A DNA stretch of 64,000 nucleotides, taken from positions 4,974,001-5,038,000 of the forward strand of contig NC_019973.1 in the NCBI RefSeq assembly GCF_000230995.2, given 5' to 3'. The notes beneath the pieces are model-generated. The model did not search any database, was not told the DNA's origin, and saw only the letters and a program-made list of their open reading frames with translations. The translations under genes were made by a program, and so were the position numbers. Positions 8,470 through 17,307 of the stretch are shown here, in pieces (positions within the stretch are counted from its first letter, which is position 1; every line of letters starts with the position of its first letter). Origin of the DNA: Mesorhizobium australicum WSM2073 (GTDB lineage Bacteria > Pseudomonadota > Alphaproteobacteria > Rhizobiales > Rhizobiaceae).

Positions 8470-9564
8470 TCATTGTCCTCCGTCCGGAAGGAGGAAACCC
8501 TTTTCCGCCGGCCATGTCAGCCACACGGAATTGCCCTTGCTGAGCGCCGCCGCCGCGACCTCGTTGGGCACCGAGACGGTGACTTTGGCACCTTGGCGCG
8601 TGGTGAGGTCGAGCTTGGTCGCCGCCCCCAGATAGGTCGAGGCGATTGCCGTCGCGGCAATGCCGTTCTCTCCGGCGGCAGCCTCGCGCGCTACCGACAT
8701 GTGTTCGGGCCGGATCGCCAGGATGGCGTCGCCACGCACCTTCTCAGCCTTGCAGTGGATACTTACCGCGCGGTCCTCACAGAGGCCGGTCGAGCCGTTG
8801 TCGACAGGCCTAACCCCCTTCAGCGGCAGCATGTTGATCTCACCGAGGAACTCGGCGACGAAGCGATTGTCCGGCCGGTCGTAGACCTCGTCCGGCGCGC
8901 CGACCTGCAGCAGTTTGCCATGATTGAAGATGGCGACGCGCGAAGACAGCGCCAGCGCCTCGCTCTGGTCGTGGGTAACGAAGACGAAGGTGGTGCCGGT
9001 CTCCTGGTGCAGGCGCTTCATCTCTGCCTGCATCTGGCCGCGCAGGCTCTTGTCCAGCGCCGAAAACGGTTCGTCGAGCAGGAGCACGCCCGGCTCGAAC
9101 ACCAGCGCCCGGGCCAGCGCGACGCGCTGCTGCTGGCCACCGGAAAGCTGCGAGGGCAATTTCTTCTCGTGGCCGACCAGACCGACGCGCTCGATCATCT
9201 CGCCGACACGCTTCCTGATCTCGGCGGCCGATTTCTTGCGGACCTTGAGCGGGAAGGCGATGTTGGCCTCGACGCTCATATGCGGAAAGAGCGCATAGCC
9301 CTGGAACACCATGCCGGCGGCACGCTGCTCGGCCGGGCGGTCGGTGATATCGGCGCCGTCGCTGAAAAGCCTGCCCTCGCTCGGCTGCACGAAGCCGGCC
9401 AGGATCATCAGGAAGGTGGTCTTGCCGGAGCCGGAGGGCCCAAGCAGCGTCAGGAATTCGCCGCGGCCTATGTCGAGCGTCAGATTGTCCAGCGCACGGA
9501 ACGAGCCGAAGCTCTTGCCGATCCCGATTGCCTTGATCTCTGCGGCCCGGCCGGGTTGCTGCAT
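8470..9564 (-). CDS. ABC transporter ATP-binding protein, PotA-like
   Basis: A 364-residue ATPase. Walker A is GPSGSGKTTFLMIL, the signature is LSGGQQQRVALARAL, Walker B is VLLLDEPFSALD, the H-loop is FVTHD, and a C-terminal TOBE-like domain follows (MLPLKGVRPVDNG onwards). This is the CUT1/PotA layout that energises import through the two permeases downstream. It is the first gene of the minus-strand operon, 70 bp ahead of the binding-protein gene, and lies just downstream of the LysR-type regulator gene on the same strand. Confidence 0.9.
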   Translation of the reverse strand: MQQPGRAAEIKAIGIGKSFGSFRALDNLTLDIGRGEFLTLLGPSGSGKTTFLMILAGFVQPSEGRLFSDGADITDRPAEQRAAGMVFQGYALFPHMSVEANIAFPLKVRKKSAAEIRKRVGEMIERVGLVGHEKKLPSQLSGGQQQRVALARALVFEPGVLLLDEPFSALDKSLRGQMQAEMKRLHQETGTTFVFVTHDQSEALALSSRVAIFNHGKLLQVGAPDEVYDRPDNRFVAEFLGEINMLPLKGVRPVDNGSTGLCEDRAVSIHCKAEKVRGDAILAIRPEHMSVAREAAAGENGIAATAIASTYLGAATKLDLTTRQGAKVTVSVPNEVAAAALSKGNSVWLTWPAEKGFLLPDGGQ

Positions 9565-9686
9565 CCTGCCTCTATCCTTACCGTTGAGCCAAATCGTAGG
9601 CAGGGCGGAAGCTCACCGCAACCGAATAGTTTTCGCCTGATCGGCAAATTTCATTCATCTATGGCGGGCTGACGCCACGCTGCCCC

Positions 9687-10583
9687 TCAATAAGGCTGAA
9701 TGCGGTTCTCGGAGAGAGTCGACCTCAGCCATCCCGCGAACGCTTCCAGGACCGGGTGCGAGGCCTTTGCGTGTTCGGAGACCAGAAAATAGGAGCGCGG
9801 CGATTTGATCGCGATGTCGAAAGGCCTGACCAGACGGCCTTCGCTCAGCGCACGGCGGCTGGTCAGTTCGTCACCCATGGCGATCCCCTGCCCGGCAATC
9901 GCCGCCGAGAAGACGAGGTTCATGTCGGAAAAGAAGATGCCGCCTTCGGTGTCCGGGTTTTCGACCTTGGACAGCGCCAGCCAGCGTGCCCAATCCTCGG
10001 TGTCGTCGAGATGGAGCAGATTGGCGCGCAGCACGTCCGCCGGCCGGGAAAAGCCGCCGACCTTGTTGAGCAGCGTCGGGCTGCAGAGCGGCGTGAACGA
10101 GATTTCGCACAACAGCTCGGCCATGCGGTTCGGCCAGTTGCCCACGCCGAACGCGATGAAGGCGTCTGCGTCGGCATTGCTGACATCGTCGAGCCGTCGG
10201 GGCGTCAGGATGCGCAGCGCGACATCGGGGTACATCTGCCGGAACTCGCCGATGTGGGTGCACAGGAACAGCGAGGCGAAGCCCGGTGTACAGGAGATGG
10301 CGAACGAGCCGCCGACGCCAGTGCCGGCATCGCGCGTCACCGCGTCACCCAGCACGGTCAGCGCCTTGCGCACGTCGCTGGCATAGCGCTGCCCACGCGG
10401 GGTGAGCGCCACCCCCTTGCCGATCCGCTCCAGCAGATCGAAGCCGAGATCTCGCTCGAGCAGCCGCAATTGGTGGCTCACCGCGCTGCGGGTCAGGTGC
10501 AGTTCGTCGGCGGCGCGCCAGACGCTGCCATGCCTGGCGAAACTGTCGAGCGCGCGTAGCGCCTGTGTCGATGGAATTCTCAA
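9687..10583 (-). CDS. LysR-family transcriptional regulator (GcvA-like)
   Basis: A 298-residue regulator. The N-terminal winged helix (STQALRALDSFARHGSVWRAADELHLTRSAVSHQLRLLERDLG) is a textbook LysR HTH of the GcvA subgroup, followed by a periplasmic-binding-protein-like effector domain. It is divergent from the M20 hydrolase gene, with 76 bp between the two starts, and points at the ABC operon. This is the usual arrangement for a LysR protein activating the divergent catabolic genes and possibly the transporter in response to the imported compound. Confidence 0.88.
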   Translation of the reverse strand: MRIPSTQALRALDSFARHGSVWRAADELHLTRSAVSHQLRLLERDLGFDLLERIGKGVALTPRGQRYASDVRKALTVLGDAVTRDAGTGVGGSFAISCTPGFASLFLCTHIGEFRQMYPDVALRILTPRRLDDVSNADADAFIAFGVGNWPNRMAELLCEISFTPLCSPTLLNKVGGFSRPADVLRANLLHLDDTEDWARWLALSKVENPDTEGGIFFSDMNLVFSAAIAGQGIAMGDELTSRRALSEGRLVRPFDIAIKSPRSYFLVSEHAKASHPVLEAFAGWLRSTLSENRIQPY

Positions 10584-10659
10584 GAGGTGAACCGAATTTG
10601 CATGAACCAGGAAAACATATCACTTTTTGGCGAGCCGCTTCACTGCTTTCTTCTAGAGC

Positions 10660-12246
10660 ATGGAGAAACCGGTGACGACATCGGCGCAAGAGACCGCGCT
10701 TGCCTGCCTGGACGGCATCCAGCCCCTGCTGTCGGCATGGACACGCACCATTTTCGATTTCGGCGAGACCGCCTGGCGCGAGTACCAGTCGGCCGCCTGG
10801 TATGTCGATCGACTCAAGCGCGAGGGATTTTCGGTCGAGGAAGGCTCGGGCGGCATGCCGACCGCCTTTTGCGCCCATTGGACGAACGGTGCCGGACCGA
10901 CAGTGGGCATGTATGCCGAATATGATGCCGTGCCCGGCAATTGCCAGGACGCCGTGACGGTGAGGCAGCCGCGACCTGGCCTTGGCGCCGAGGCCGGCGG
11001 CCATACCGACCCGCATTCGGGGCTCGGCATAGCAAGTCTCGGCGGCCTGCTCGCCACCAAAGCCGCCATGCAGCGCCACGACATTCAAGGCACGCTGCGC
11101 TTTACCGGCGAGCCGGCTGAGAAAGTGCGCGGTTCGAAGCCGATCCATGCGGCAAAAGGCTACTATGACGGCCTTGCCGGCATGATCTCCTTCCATCCCT
11201 TCTACATGCTGCCGCTCTGCAATACCGCGCGCTGGGACACGCATTGCGGCGCGGCCTACGCGATGATCTATCGGTTCGTCTGCGACGAACCCGAAAATTG
11301 GGTTCGCGCAAGCGACGGCGCACCGATCCCGCAGGCGCATTCGGCGGTCAGGGCACCGGGCGCCAACGATGCACTGATGACCATGTACATGGCTTCCAAG
11401 GCGTTGCGCGATTCCATGCTGCCACACCAGGGCGGCTGGTCGATCAGCGAGGCTATCCTGACGGCCGGCCAGGCCACGGCCGACAATCTGCCGGCGGGAC
11501 TGGCCGAGATCCAGTACATGATCCGCGTGCCCACCATCGGCATGGCCGAGCAAGTAACGGCGGTGCTCGACCGCAACGCCGCGGCCGCGGCCGCGATCAG
11601 CGGCTGCCGCTACGAGCGGCACTGGGTATCGAAGTCACGGCCGGGGCTCGCGAACCACGCCATGGCCGGGATTGCCTATGAAGCCTTGTCGACAGTCGGG
11701 CCGCCACGCTGGGACCAACTGGCCAGAACAATCGCGCGGGAAATCCAGGTCAATGCCGGCGGCACTGCTACCGAAAACCCCTTTATCGATGAGCTTGAGC
11801 GGCTGATTTCGCCACAAGAGGCTGAGGCGATCCTGCGCCGCGACCTGCCACCGTCCCAGGTGAACTCGACCTCCGACGACTACACCGACATGAGCTGGCA
11901 CGCGCCGACCGCCCGCTTCTATGTCGCCCGCCCAGCGCTCCGCTCGGCGAATGGCGGTGCCTATCCCTCCTGGGTGATGAATGCGCTGGGTGGCATTCCC
12001 GCGACGATCGACCCGATGGTCATCTGCGCCGCCAAGACGGTCGCGCTGGCGGCGCTGCGCCTGCTCGAGGACCAGACCGCCCGCGATGCGGCAATGGACG
12101 AGTTCATCACCCGTACCGGCGGTGGCGTCGGCGGCTCCAACTGGATCGCGCCGCTCTGCGACTACGACCCGCCGATCAACTTTCGCTGGCCGGAATATGT
12201 CACCACCGCGCGCGGCCGCGACTGGTGGATCCCAAGCAATGCATGA
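10660..12246 (+). CDS. M20-family amidohydrolase/peptidase (AbgB-like)
   Basis: A 528-residue protein, longer than typical M20 enzymes (about 400-480). Motifs in order are FDFGETAWREYQSA (residues 33-46), GMYAEYDAVPGNC (83-95, metal-binding Asp region), GGHTDPHSGLG (113-123, metal-ligand His), GEPAEK (150-155), HPFY and a C-terminal STSDDYTDMSWHAPT. The family hydrolyses amide bonds of acyl amino acids or small peptides using two metals. In the usual motif the residue after the catalytic Glu is a second Glu that binds metal; here it is Lys155. It is followed 41 bp later by the amidinohydrolase gene and divergent from LysR. Confidence 0.82.
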   Translation: MEKPVTTSAQETALACLDGIQPLLSAWTRTIFDFGETAWREYQSAAWYVDRLKREGFSVEEGSGGMPTAFCAHWTNGAGPTVGMYAEYDAVPGNCQDAVTVRQPRPGLGAEAGGHTDPHSGLGIASLGGLLATKAAMQRHDIQGTLRFTGEPAEKVRGSKPIHAAKGYYDGLAGMISFHPFYMLPLCNTARWDTHCGAAYAMIYRFVCDEPENWVRASDGAPIPQAHSAVRAPGANDALMTMYMASKALRDSMLPHQGGWSISEAILTAGQATADNLPAGLAEIQYMIRVPTIGMAEQVTAVLDRNAAAAAAISGCRYERHWVSKSRPGLANHAMAGIAYEALSTVGPPRWDQLARTIAREIQVNAGGTATENPFIDELERLISPQEAEAILRRDLPPSQVNSTSDDYTDMSWHAPTARFYVARPALRSANGGAYPSWVMNALGGIPATIDPMVICAAKTVALAALRLLEDQTARDAAMDEFITRTGGGVGGSNWIAPLCDYDPPINFRWPEYVTTARGRDWWIPSNA

Positions 12247-12287
12247 CCTGACCAACCCTTTAGAACGAGCCCACGAGGAGAACCCGC

Positions 12288-13220
12288 ATGACCGTCCATG
12301 ACCGCATCATCGCCGAGCCGTTTTCGCTTCAACGCCGCAACCCCGCCGGCGGTACCAAGCCACTGACCGTCTGGGGCTTCGCCAACGAAACCGACGTGTT
12401 GACCGACGTGCTGCTCGGATCCCCGAATTTCCTGCGCCACCTGTCGACCAGTTCGCTGTCGCGCAAGCACCTGCGTGAAGCCCCTTGCAACGTTCAGATC
12501 GCGCAGGCACAGCACAAGGATCTTGTCGCGGCCTACGAGCATTTCGGCGTCAACATTCACTGGCACGAGCCGACGCCGGAACTGCCGATGCAGGTCTATT
12601 CCCGCGATTCCAGCGTCATGACGCCTTATGGCGCCATTATCACCGCCATGGCCAACTGGTGGCGGCGCGGCGAGAACTACGCCGCCATCCGCACCTATGA
12701 AAAGCTCGGCATCCCGATCTACGACATGGTGACAGCCGGCACTTTCGAGGGCGGCGACTTCAATGTCATCGAGGACGGCGTGGTGCTGATCGGCTGCGGC
12801 GGCGCCCGCACGCAGGAGGAAGGCGCCCGGCAGGTGCAGGCCTGGTTCGAGAAGGAAGGCTGGGAGACACGCATTGCCTTCATCGACGAATATTACGTCC
12901 ATATCGACCTGATGGTGGTGCCGATCGCCGAAAAGCTCACTGCCGTCTGCCTCGCCTGCACCGAGCCTGGCATCGTCGACTGGCTGAAGGGCAAGGGGCA
13001 CGAGATCATCGACGTTCCCTTCCAGGACACGATGGCGCTCGGCTGCAACTTCATGTCGCTGGGCAAGGACCGGGTGATCGCGCCGACGTCCAGCAAGACG
13101 CTGATCGAAAAACTCAAGGCGCGCGGCTTCGAGGTCGCGGCCGTCGACATGAGCGAAATCTCCAAGACCGGCGGCGGTATCCATTGCATGGCACAGGCGC
13201 TGAAACGCGAGGCGGCCTGA
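12288..13220 (+). CDS. arginine deiminase-fold amidinohydrolase (dimethylargininase-like)
   Basis: A 310-residue enzyme of the guanidino-group-modifying superfamily. The catalytic set is visible: SRDSS near 105-109, GTFEGGDFN (151-159, Glu154 and Asp157), His205 in YVHIDLMV, and nucleophile Cys300 in TGGGIHCMAQ. Such enzymes remove ammonia or methylamine from arginine, methylarginines or related guanidines, or transfer the amidino group. GAGGAGAA lies just ahead of the ATG. It follows the M20 gene in the same operon and is linked to the polyamine-type importer, suggesting stepwise breakdown of a guanidino compound. The exact substrate is not deducible. Confidence 0.83.
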   Translation: MTVHDRIIAEPFSLQRRNPAGGTKPLTVWGFANETDVLTDVLLGSPNFLRHLSTSSLSRKHLREAPCNVQIAQAQHKDLVAAYEHFGVNIHWHEPTPELPMQVYSRDSSVMTPYGAIITAMANWWRRGENYAAIRTYEKLGIPIYDMVTAGTFEGGDFNVIEDGVVLIGCGGARTQEEGARQVQAWFEKEGWETRIAFIDEYYVHIDLMVVPIAEKLTAVCLACTEPGIVDWLKGKGHEIIDVPFQDTMALGCNFMSLGKDRVIAPTSSKTLIEKLKARGFEVAAVDMSEISKTGGGIHCMAQALKREAA

Positions 13221-13443
13221 TAGTCGGGAAAACGGCAAAACAGCTCCCGCTCGCCGGATCGAGCACCTGGCGGGCGAGGGACCGGCCGCCGGGTACCTGG
13301 CTCTTCCATCAACAAACCGTGCCCCTGTGTCCTCGCCGCCCTTGTGAGTGTCCGTAAATGGATGAATAGTCGGACAGGGCGCCGCCCTGAAATTGCCCGC
13401 TTGCGGTTTTCAGGTCGCGCCAGAACCGAGCCGGGTTTTTTGA

Positions 13444-15597
13444 ATGGTCAGCCCTGAACCACGCAAGAGAAGAGGTCCGATCGCCGCCTGGTTGCTGGCG
13501 CTGGACGCGTGGCTCGATTCCTCGCTCTATGAGATCGGGTTCAAGGCACGCCAGTTCTGGGAGGCCGCGACGATCTTCTCGCGGCGCTTCCGTCTCAAGG
13601 GTTGGCGCCGCGGCTTCATCGAACTTTTGAGCGAAGGTTTTACACTCGGCGCCGGCGGCATGGTGGTGATGCTGGCGCTGGCGATACCCGCTTTCCAGGA
13701 CACCACCGGCGACTGGCGTGCCCAGGGCGACTTCGCCGTCACCTTCCTGGACCGCTATGGCAACGAGATCGGCCAGCGCGGCATCATCCAGCGCGATTCC
13801 GTGCCGGTCGACGAGATGCCGGACCATGTCATCAAGGCGGTGCTCGCCACCGAGGACCGCCGGTTTTTCGACCATTACGGTATCGATGTGCTCGGCCTGT
13901 CGCGCGCGATCTTCGAGAACGTGCGGGCGAATTCGGTCGTCCAAGGTGGCTCGAGCATCACCCAGCAGCTGGCCAAGAACCTGTTCCTGACCAATGAGCG
14001 CACGTTCGAGCGCAAGATCAAGGAGGCGTTCCTGTCGCTGTGGCTGGAGGCCAATCTGTCGAAGAAGGAAATCCTGCAGCTCTATCTGGACCGCGCCTAT
14101 ATGGGCGGTGGCACGTTCGGCATCGAGGCGGCGGCGGACTTCTATTTCGGCAAGAGCGTCAAGGACCTGAACCTTGCCGAGGCGGCGATGCTGGCCGGCC
14201 TGTTCAAGGCGCCGACCAAATACGCGCCGCATATCAACCTGCCGGCGGCGCGCGCGCGGGCCAACGTGGTGCTGTCCAACCTCGTCGATTCCGGTTTCAT
14301 GACCGAAGGCCAGGTGCTGCAGGCCAGACTGCATCCGGCCGACGTCGTCGACCGCGGCGAACAGAAGAGCCCCGACTACTACCTCGACTGGGCCTTCGAC
14401 GAGGTCAAGAAGATCGCCAAGCCCGGCCAGCACTCGCTGGTTGCCCACACCACCTTCGACGCCAACATCCAGAAGGCGGCGGAGGAGTCCGTCGAGTTCC
14501 ACCTGCGCCAGTTCGGCAAGGAGTACAACGTAACCGAAGGGGCCGTGGTGGTGATCGAGACCAATGGCGCGGTGCGGGCGATCGTCGGCGGCCGCGACTA
14601 CGGCGCCAGCCAGTTCAACCGCGCCACCAAGGCACTGCGCCAGACCGGCTCATCGTTCAAGCCCTATGTCTACGCCACGGCGATGGAACACGGCTTCACG
14701 CCGAACTCGATCATTTCTGGCGGGCCGATCAGCTGGGGCAACTGGTCGCCGCACAATTACAGCGGCGAGTCGGCGGGCAACATCACGCTGATCATGGCGA
14801 TGGCCAAGTCGATCAACACCGTGCCGGTGCGGCTGGCCAAGGACCATCTCGGCATCGCGCCGATCAAGGCATTGGCGGAATCGTTTGGGGTGGAATCGCC
14901 GCTCGAAGGGCACAAGACGATGGTGCTCGGCACCTCGGGCATGACCGTGATGGACCAGGCGACGGGCTACAGCGTGTTCGCCCAGAATGGCTTCGTCGGT
15001 TCCCGGCACGGCATCACCCAGCTCGTAACCCGCACCGGCGACGTGGTGTATGACTGGACCAAGGACGCGCCGCCGCCGCATCGCGTCCTGTCCGAGCAGG
15101 CGCTGAAATCCATGAACACCATGCTGGCGGCCGTGCCGGTGATGGGCACGGCGCGGCGGGCGCAAATTCCCAACATTGTCGTCGCCGGCAAGACCGGCAC
15201 CACGCAATCCTACCGCGATGCCTGGTTCGTCGGCTTTACCGGCAACTACACGGCAGCCGTGTGGCTGGGCAATGACGATTTCACCCCGACCAAGAACATG
15301 ACCGGCGGCTCGCTGCCGGCGATGGTGTGGCAGCGGTTGATGGTCTACGCGCACCAGAACATCGACCTGAAGCCGATCCCGGGGATCGACAAGCCCTTCG
15401 TCGACGAGGAGGTCGCGGCCAAGGCCGCCGAGGCACAGAAGAAGAGCGAGGAGCAGGCAGCGGCCGATGCCGCCGCCGAGCGGCCGCCGGTGCTGTCCAG
15501 TCGAACCACACAGACGTTGCGGGACATGAGCCAGATGTTCCAGGCGGCCCCCAAACTTGACGCCCCCGCTTCACCCGAAACGTTGTCGGCACTGTGA
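13444..15597 (+). CDS. class A penicillin-binding protein (PBP1A-like transglycosylase/transpeptidase)
   Basis: A 717-residue bifunctional peptidoglycan synthase. A cytoplasmic N-terminus rich in Arg/Trp is followed by one TM helix at about 65-83. The GT51 transglycosylase domain has the catalytic Glu137 (ATEDRRFFDHYGID) and QGGSSITQQLAKNL. The transpeptidase domain has SSFK (active Ser about 404), SINT and KTGTT (about 582). The C-terminus is an Ala/Glu/Lys-rich tail. The start is the first ATG after the intergenic region, with GAGCCGGG upstream. It adds glycan strands and cross-links them at the outer face of the inner membrane. It is a single gene with no visible operon partner. Confidence 0.93.
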   Translation: MVSPEPRKRRGPIAAWLLALDAWLDSSLYEIGFKARQFWEAATIFSRRFRLKGWRRGFIELLSEGFTLGAGGMVVMLALAIPAFQDTTGDWRAQGDFAVTFLDRYGNEIGQRGIIQRDSVPVDEMPDHVIKAVLATEDRRFFDHYGIDVLGLSRAIFENVRANSVVQGGSSITQQLAKNLFLTNERTFERKIKEAFLSLWLEANLSKKEILQLYLDRAYMGGGTFGIEAAADFYFGKSVKDLNLAEAAMLAGLFKAPTKYAPHINLPAARARANVVLSNLVDSGFMTEGQVLQARLHPADVVDRGEQKSPDYYLDWAFDEVKKIAKPGQHSLVAHTTFDANIQKAAEESVEFHLRQFGKEYNVTEGAVVVIETNGAVRAIVGGRDYGASQFNRATKALRQTGSSFKPYVYATAMEHGFTPNSIISGGPISWGNWSPHNYSGESAGNITLIMAMAKSINTVPVRLAKDHLGIAPIKALAESFGVESPLEGHKTMVLGTSGMTVMDQATGYSVFAQNGFVGSRHGITQLVTRTGDVVYDWTKDAPPPHRVLSEQALKSMNTMLAAVPVMGTARRAQIPNIVVAGKTGTTQSYRDAWFVGFTGNYTAAVWLGNDDFTPTKNMTGGSLPAMVWQRLMVYAHQNIDLKPIPGIDKPFVDEEVAAKAAEAQKKSEEQAAADAAAERPPVLSSRTTQTLRDMSQMFQAAPKLDAPASPETLSAL

Positions 15598-15706
15598 TAT
15601 CCGCCCGCTGAGACAAGACCGACTGGCAAATCCATCACGCCTGCTTGCCACAAGGCCCCGCGCCGCGATATCCCCGAACGGCAATTCTGCGCGCACCTGG
15701 CCCTTC

Positions 15707-16291
15707 ATGCTCAAGAATGCCTTCCTGATGCTGATTTCGCTTGCCATAGCCATTGGCGGAGGCGGTGCCAGCGTCTGGTATGCGCTGAAGATCCAGGACG
15801 GTGTCGGCGCAATCAGGATCGGCCAGTGGACTGCCTTCCCCGACATCGGCACACCGGCCGCGGACCCCTATTCCAAGGCCCGCGTGGCGCGCGAGGGCGT
15901 GCTGGCGCTTGGTCGCGCCGAGGGCCTGTCCTTCGTGGCGGAAAAGGATGCCGCCGGCGACCAGCTCAAGCGGGAATGCACCTACAGGATCGAGGGCGGA
16001 TTTCCGACAGCGCGGTTCTGGACGCTTTATGCCGCTGATCAATCGCTCGGCGTCGTCGAGACCGGCAAATCGCGGCTTGCGGCTCTTCAGTCCTACGAGG
16101 TGCTACGCCAACCGGACAATTCCGTGATTATATCCGTGGGCCATCACCCGATGCCGGGCAACTGGCTGCTGACCGACGGTTCTGGACGGATGTATTTCGT
16201 CCTGACCCTCTACGACACGCCGATCGCCAGCAGCACCGGCCTGTCAGACGTTTCGCTGCCCAGGATCGTCAAGGCGGGCTGCGATGCGTAG
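15707..16291 (+). CDS. DUF1214 membrane-anchored protein
   Basis: A 194-residue protein starting at MLKNAFLMLISLAIAIGGG, an N-terminal membrane anchor or signal. The rest matches the DUF1214 pattern (RFWTLYAADQSLGVVETGKSR; SVGHHPMPGNWLLTDGSGRMYFVLTLYDTP). It overlaps the next gene, a DUF1254 protein, by 8 bp. In many bacteria DUF1254 and DUF1214 are two halves of one roughly 450-residue exported protein; here they are two coupled genes. The function of the family is not established. The frame continues upstream of 15707 but overlaps the PBP gene and lacks a signal sequence. Confidence 0.78.
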   Translation: MLKNAFLMLISLAIAIGGGGASVWYALKIQDGVGAIRIGQWTAFPDIGTPAADPYSKARVAREGVLALGRAEGLSFVAEKDAAGDQLKRECTYRIEGGFPTARFWTLYAADQSLGVVETGKSRLAALQSYEVLRQPDNSVIISVGHHPMPGNWLLTDGSGRMYFVLTLYDTPIASSTGLSDVSLPRIVKAGCDA

Positions 16292-16853
16292 TTTGCGTGC
16301 CGCATTGCGCAGGCTTCTCCATGCCATCCTGCTCGGCCTCGTCGGCGCCGGCATCGTCCACATTGTCGTCCTGCTTCTGGTGCCGGAATTTTCGGAACGC
16401 GACGCCTGGTCGCGTCTCTCCATGGCTTCGGATCTCTACAGGATGAACCGGCTCGATGCCGAAGCGGGCGGCGCACCGGTGGTGAAATCGGTTGACCCGC
16501 TGTTCTACGCAACGGCCTGCCGCTTCGACCTCGAGGAAGGAATGGTCCGGATCAAGGCGCCGGGGGACGTCCCGTTCTGGTCGGTGTCGGTCTATGACCG
16601 CAGCGGTCACAACATCTACTCCTTCAACGACCACACGGCGGCGGGCGGCAAGCTGGATGCCGTCGTGCTGACGCCGGCGCAGATGATCGACGTGCGCAAG
16701 GACCTGCCCGAAGATCTTCAGGGAGCGATCTTCGTCGAGGCGCCCATCGATGAAGGCATCTTCGTCATCCGCAGCTTCGTACCCGACGAGAGCTGGAAGC
16801 CGATCGTGTCGCGCTTTCTCGATCAGAGTTCCTGCGAGTTGCAGGATTTCTAA
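16284..16853 (+). CDS. DUF1254 membrane-anchored protein
   Basis: A 189-residue protein with an N-terminal TM helix (AILLGLVGAGIVHIVVLLLVP, residues 14-34). It then has the DUF1254 features YATACRFDLEEGMVRI, GDVPFWSVSVYDRSGHNIYSFND and IFVEAPIDEGIFVIRSF. It is translationally coupled to the DUF1214 gene (8-bp overlap). A GC-rich hairpin lies immediately after the stop. A role in the envelope is inferred from the membrane anchor only. Confidence 0.78.
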   Translation: MRSLRAALRRLLHAILLGLVGAGIVHIVVLLLVPEFSERDAWSRLSMASDLYRMNRLDAEAGGAPVVKSVDPLFYATACRFDLEEGMVRIKAPGDVPFWSVSVYDRSGHNIYSFNDHTAAGGKLDAVVLTPAQMIDVRKDLPEDLQGAIFVEAPIDEGIFVIRSFVPDESWKPIVSRFLDQSSCELQDF

Positions 16854-16854
16854 G

Positions 16855-16873
16855 CCGCGATCCTCGATCGCGG
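16855..16873 (+). terminator. GC-rich hairpin after the DUF1214/DUF1254 pair
   Basis: A perfect 8-bp stem CCGCGATC/GATCGCGG with a 3-base loop directly follows the DUF1254 stop. No T run follows, so it may be a weak terminator or a 3'-end stabiliser. Confidence 0.4.
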
Positions 16874-17307
16874 ATCCGGAGCAGAGGGACTGACGGACCA
16901 CACCATGGCTTCAGCAAAGCTCAGTGATGGGGGACTGCTCAGTGATGGGGGACTGGCGTCCGTGGCGATCCCGGCTTGTCTGGCCCTGCAGGCCGGGCTT
17001 CGCCGGTGCTGGACCGTTCATAACGGATGCCGGGAAATATGATCACCGCCGCCGGTATTTCGGTGGTTTGCTTGGCTCGATTGGCCGGTGCCGCACGCGG
17101 CACGAAAGACAGTACCATGCCCATGATTCGCGCATTCCTCTCGGTTTCCCCGGAGCACAACGCAACGCCTCCAAATATCATTAAGGCCGGCAGAGGGTTA
17201 ACGGAGCGCTAACGGATCGCGGCTAAATTGATCTTTGTTCCCGGGTCAGTGAGTTCTGACCGAGGCAATCGCGAAACCGACATAGTCCCGGTGCCGCGAG
17301 GTCGAGT
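16874..17307. other. intergenic region without a supported gene
   Basis: About 430 bp between the DUF1254 gene and the DUF2336 gene. It contains an exact 18-bp tandem duplication (16920-16955) and an AT-richer stretch with CGGTTAA-like segments near 17190-17240, which may carry the DUF2336 promoter. An 80-codon open frame on the minus strand (16939-17181) has no convincing ribosome site or family features, and I do not call it. Confidence 0.5.
16920..16955. repeat. 18-bp exact tandem duplication
   Basis: CTCAGTGATGGGGGACTG occurs twice with no spacer (16920-16937 and 16938-16955). It lies in a non-coding region and looks like a slippage or local duplication event. Confidence 0.85.

Noticed and set aside
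8443..9672. 409-codon plus-strand open frame over the ABC ATPase gene
   Set aside because: Antisense to Walker A/B-containing ATPase; the product shows only reversed-codon composition.
16939..17181. 80-codon minus-strand frame in the intergenic region before DUF2336
   Set aside because: It contains the tandem duplication, has no ribosome site and no recognisable domain.
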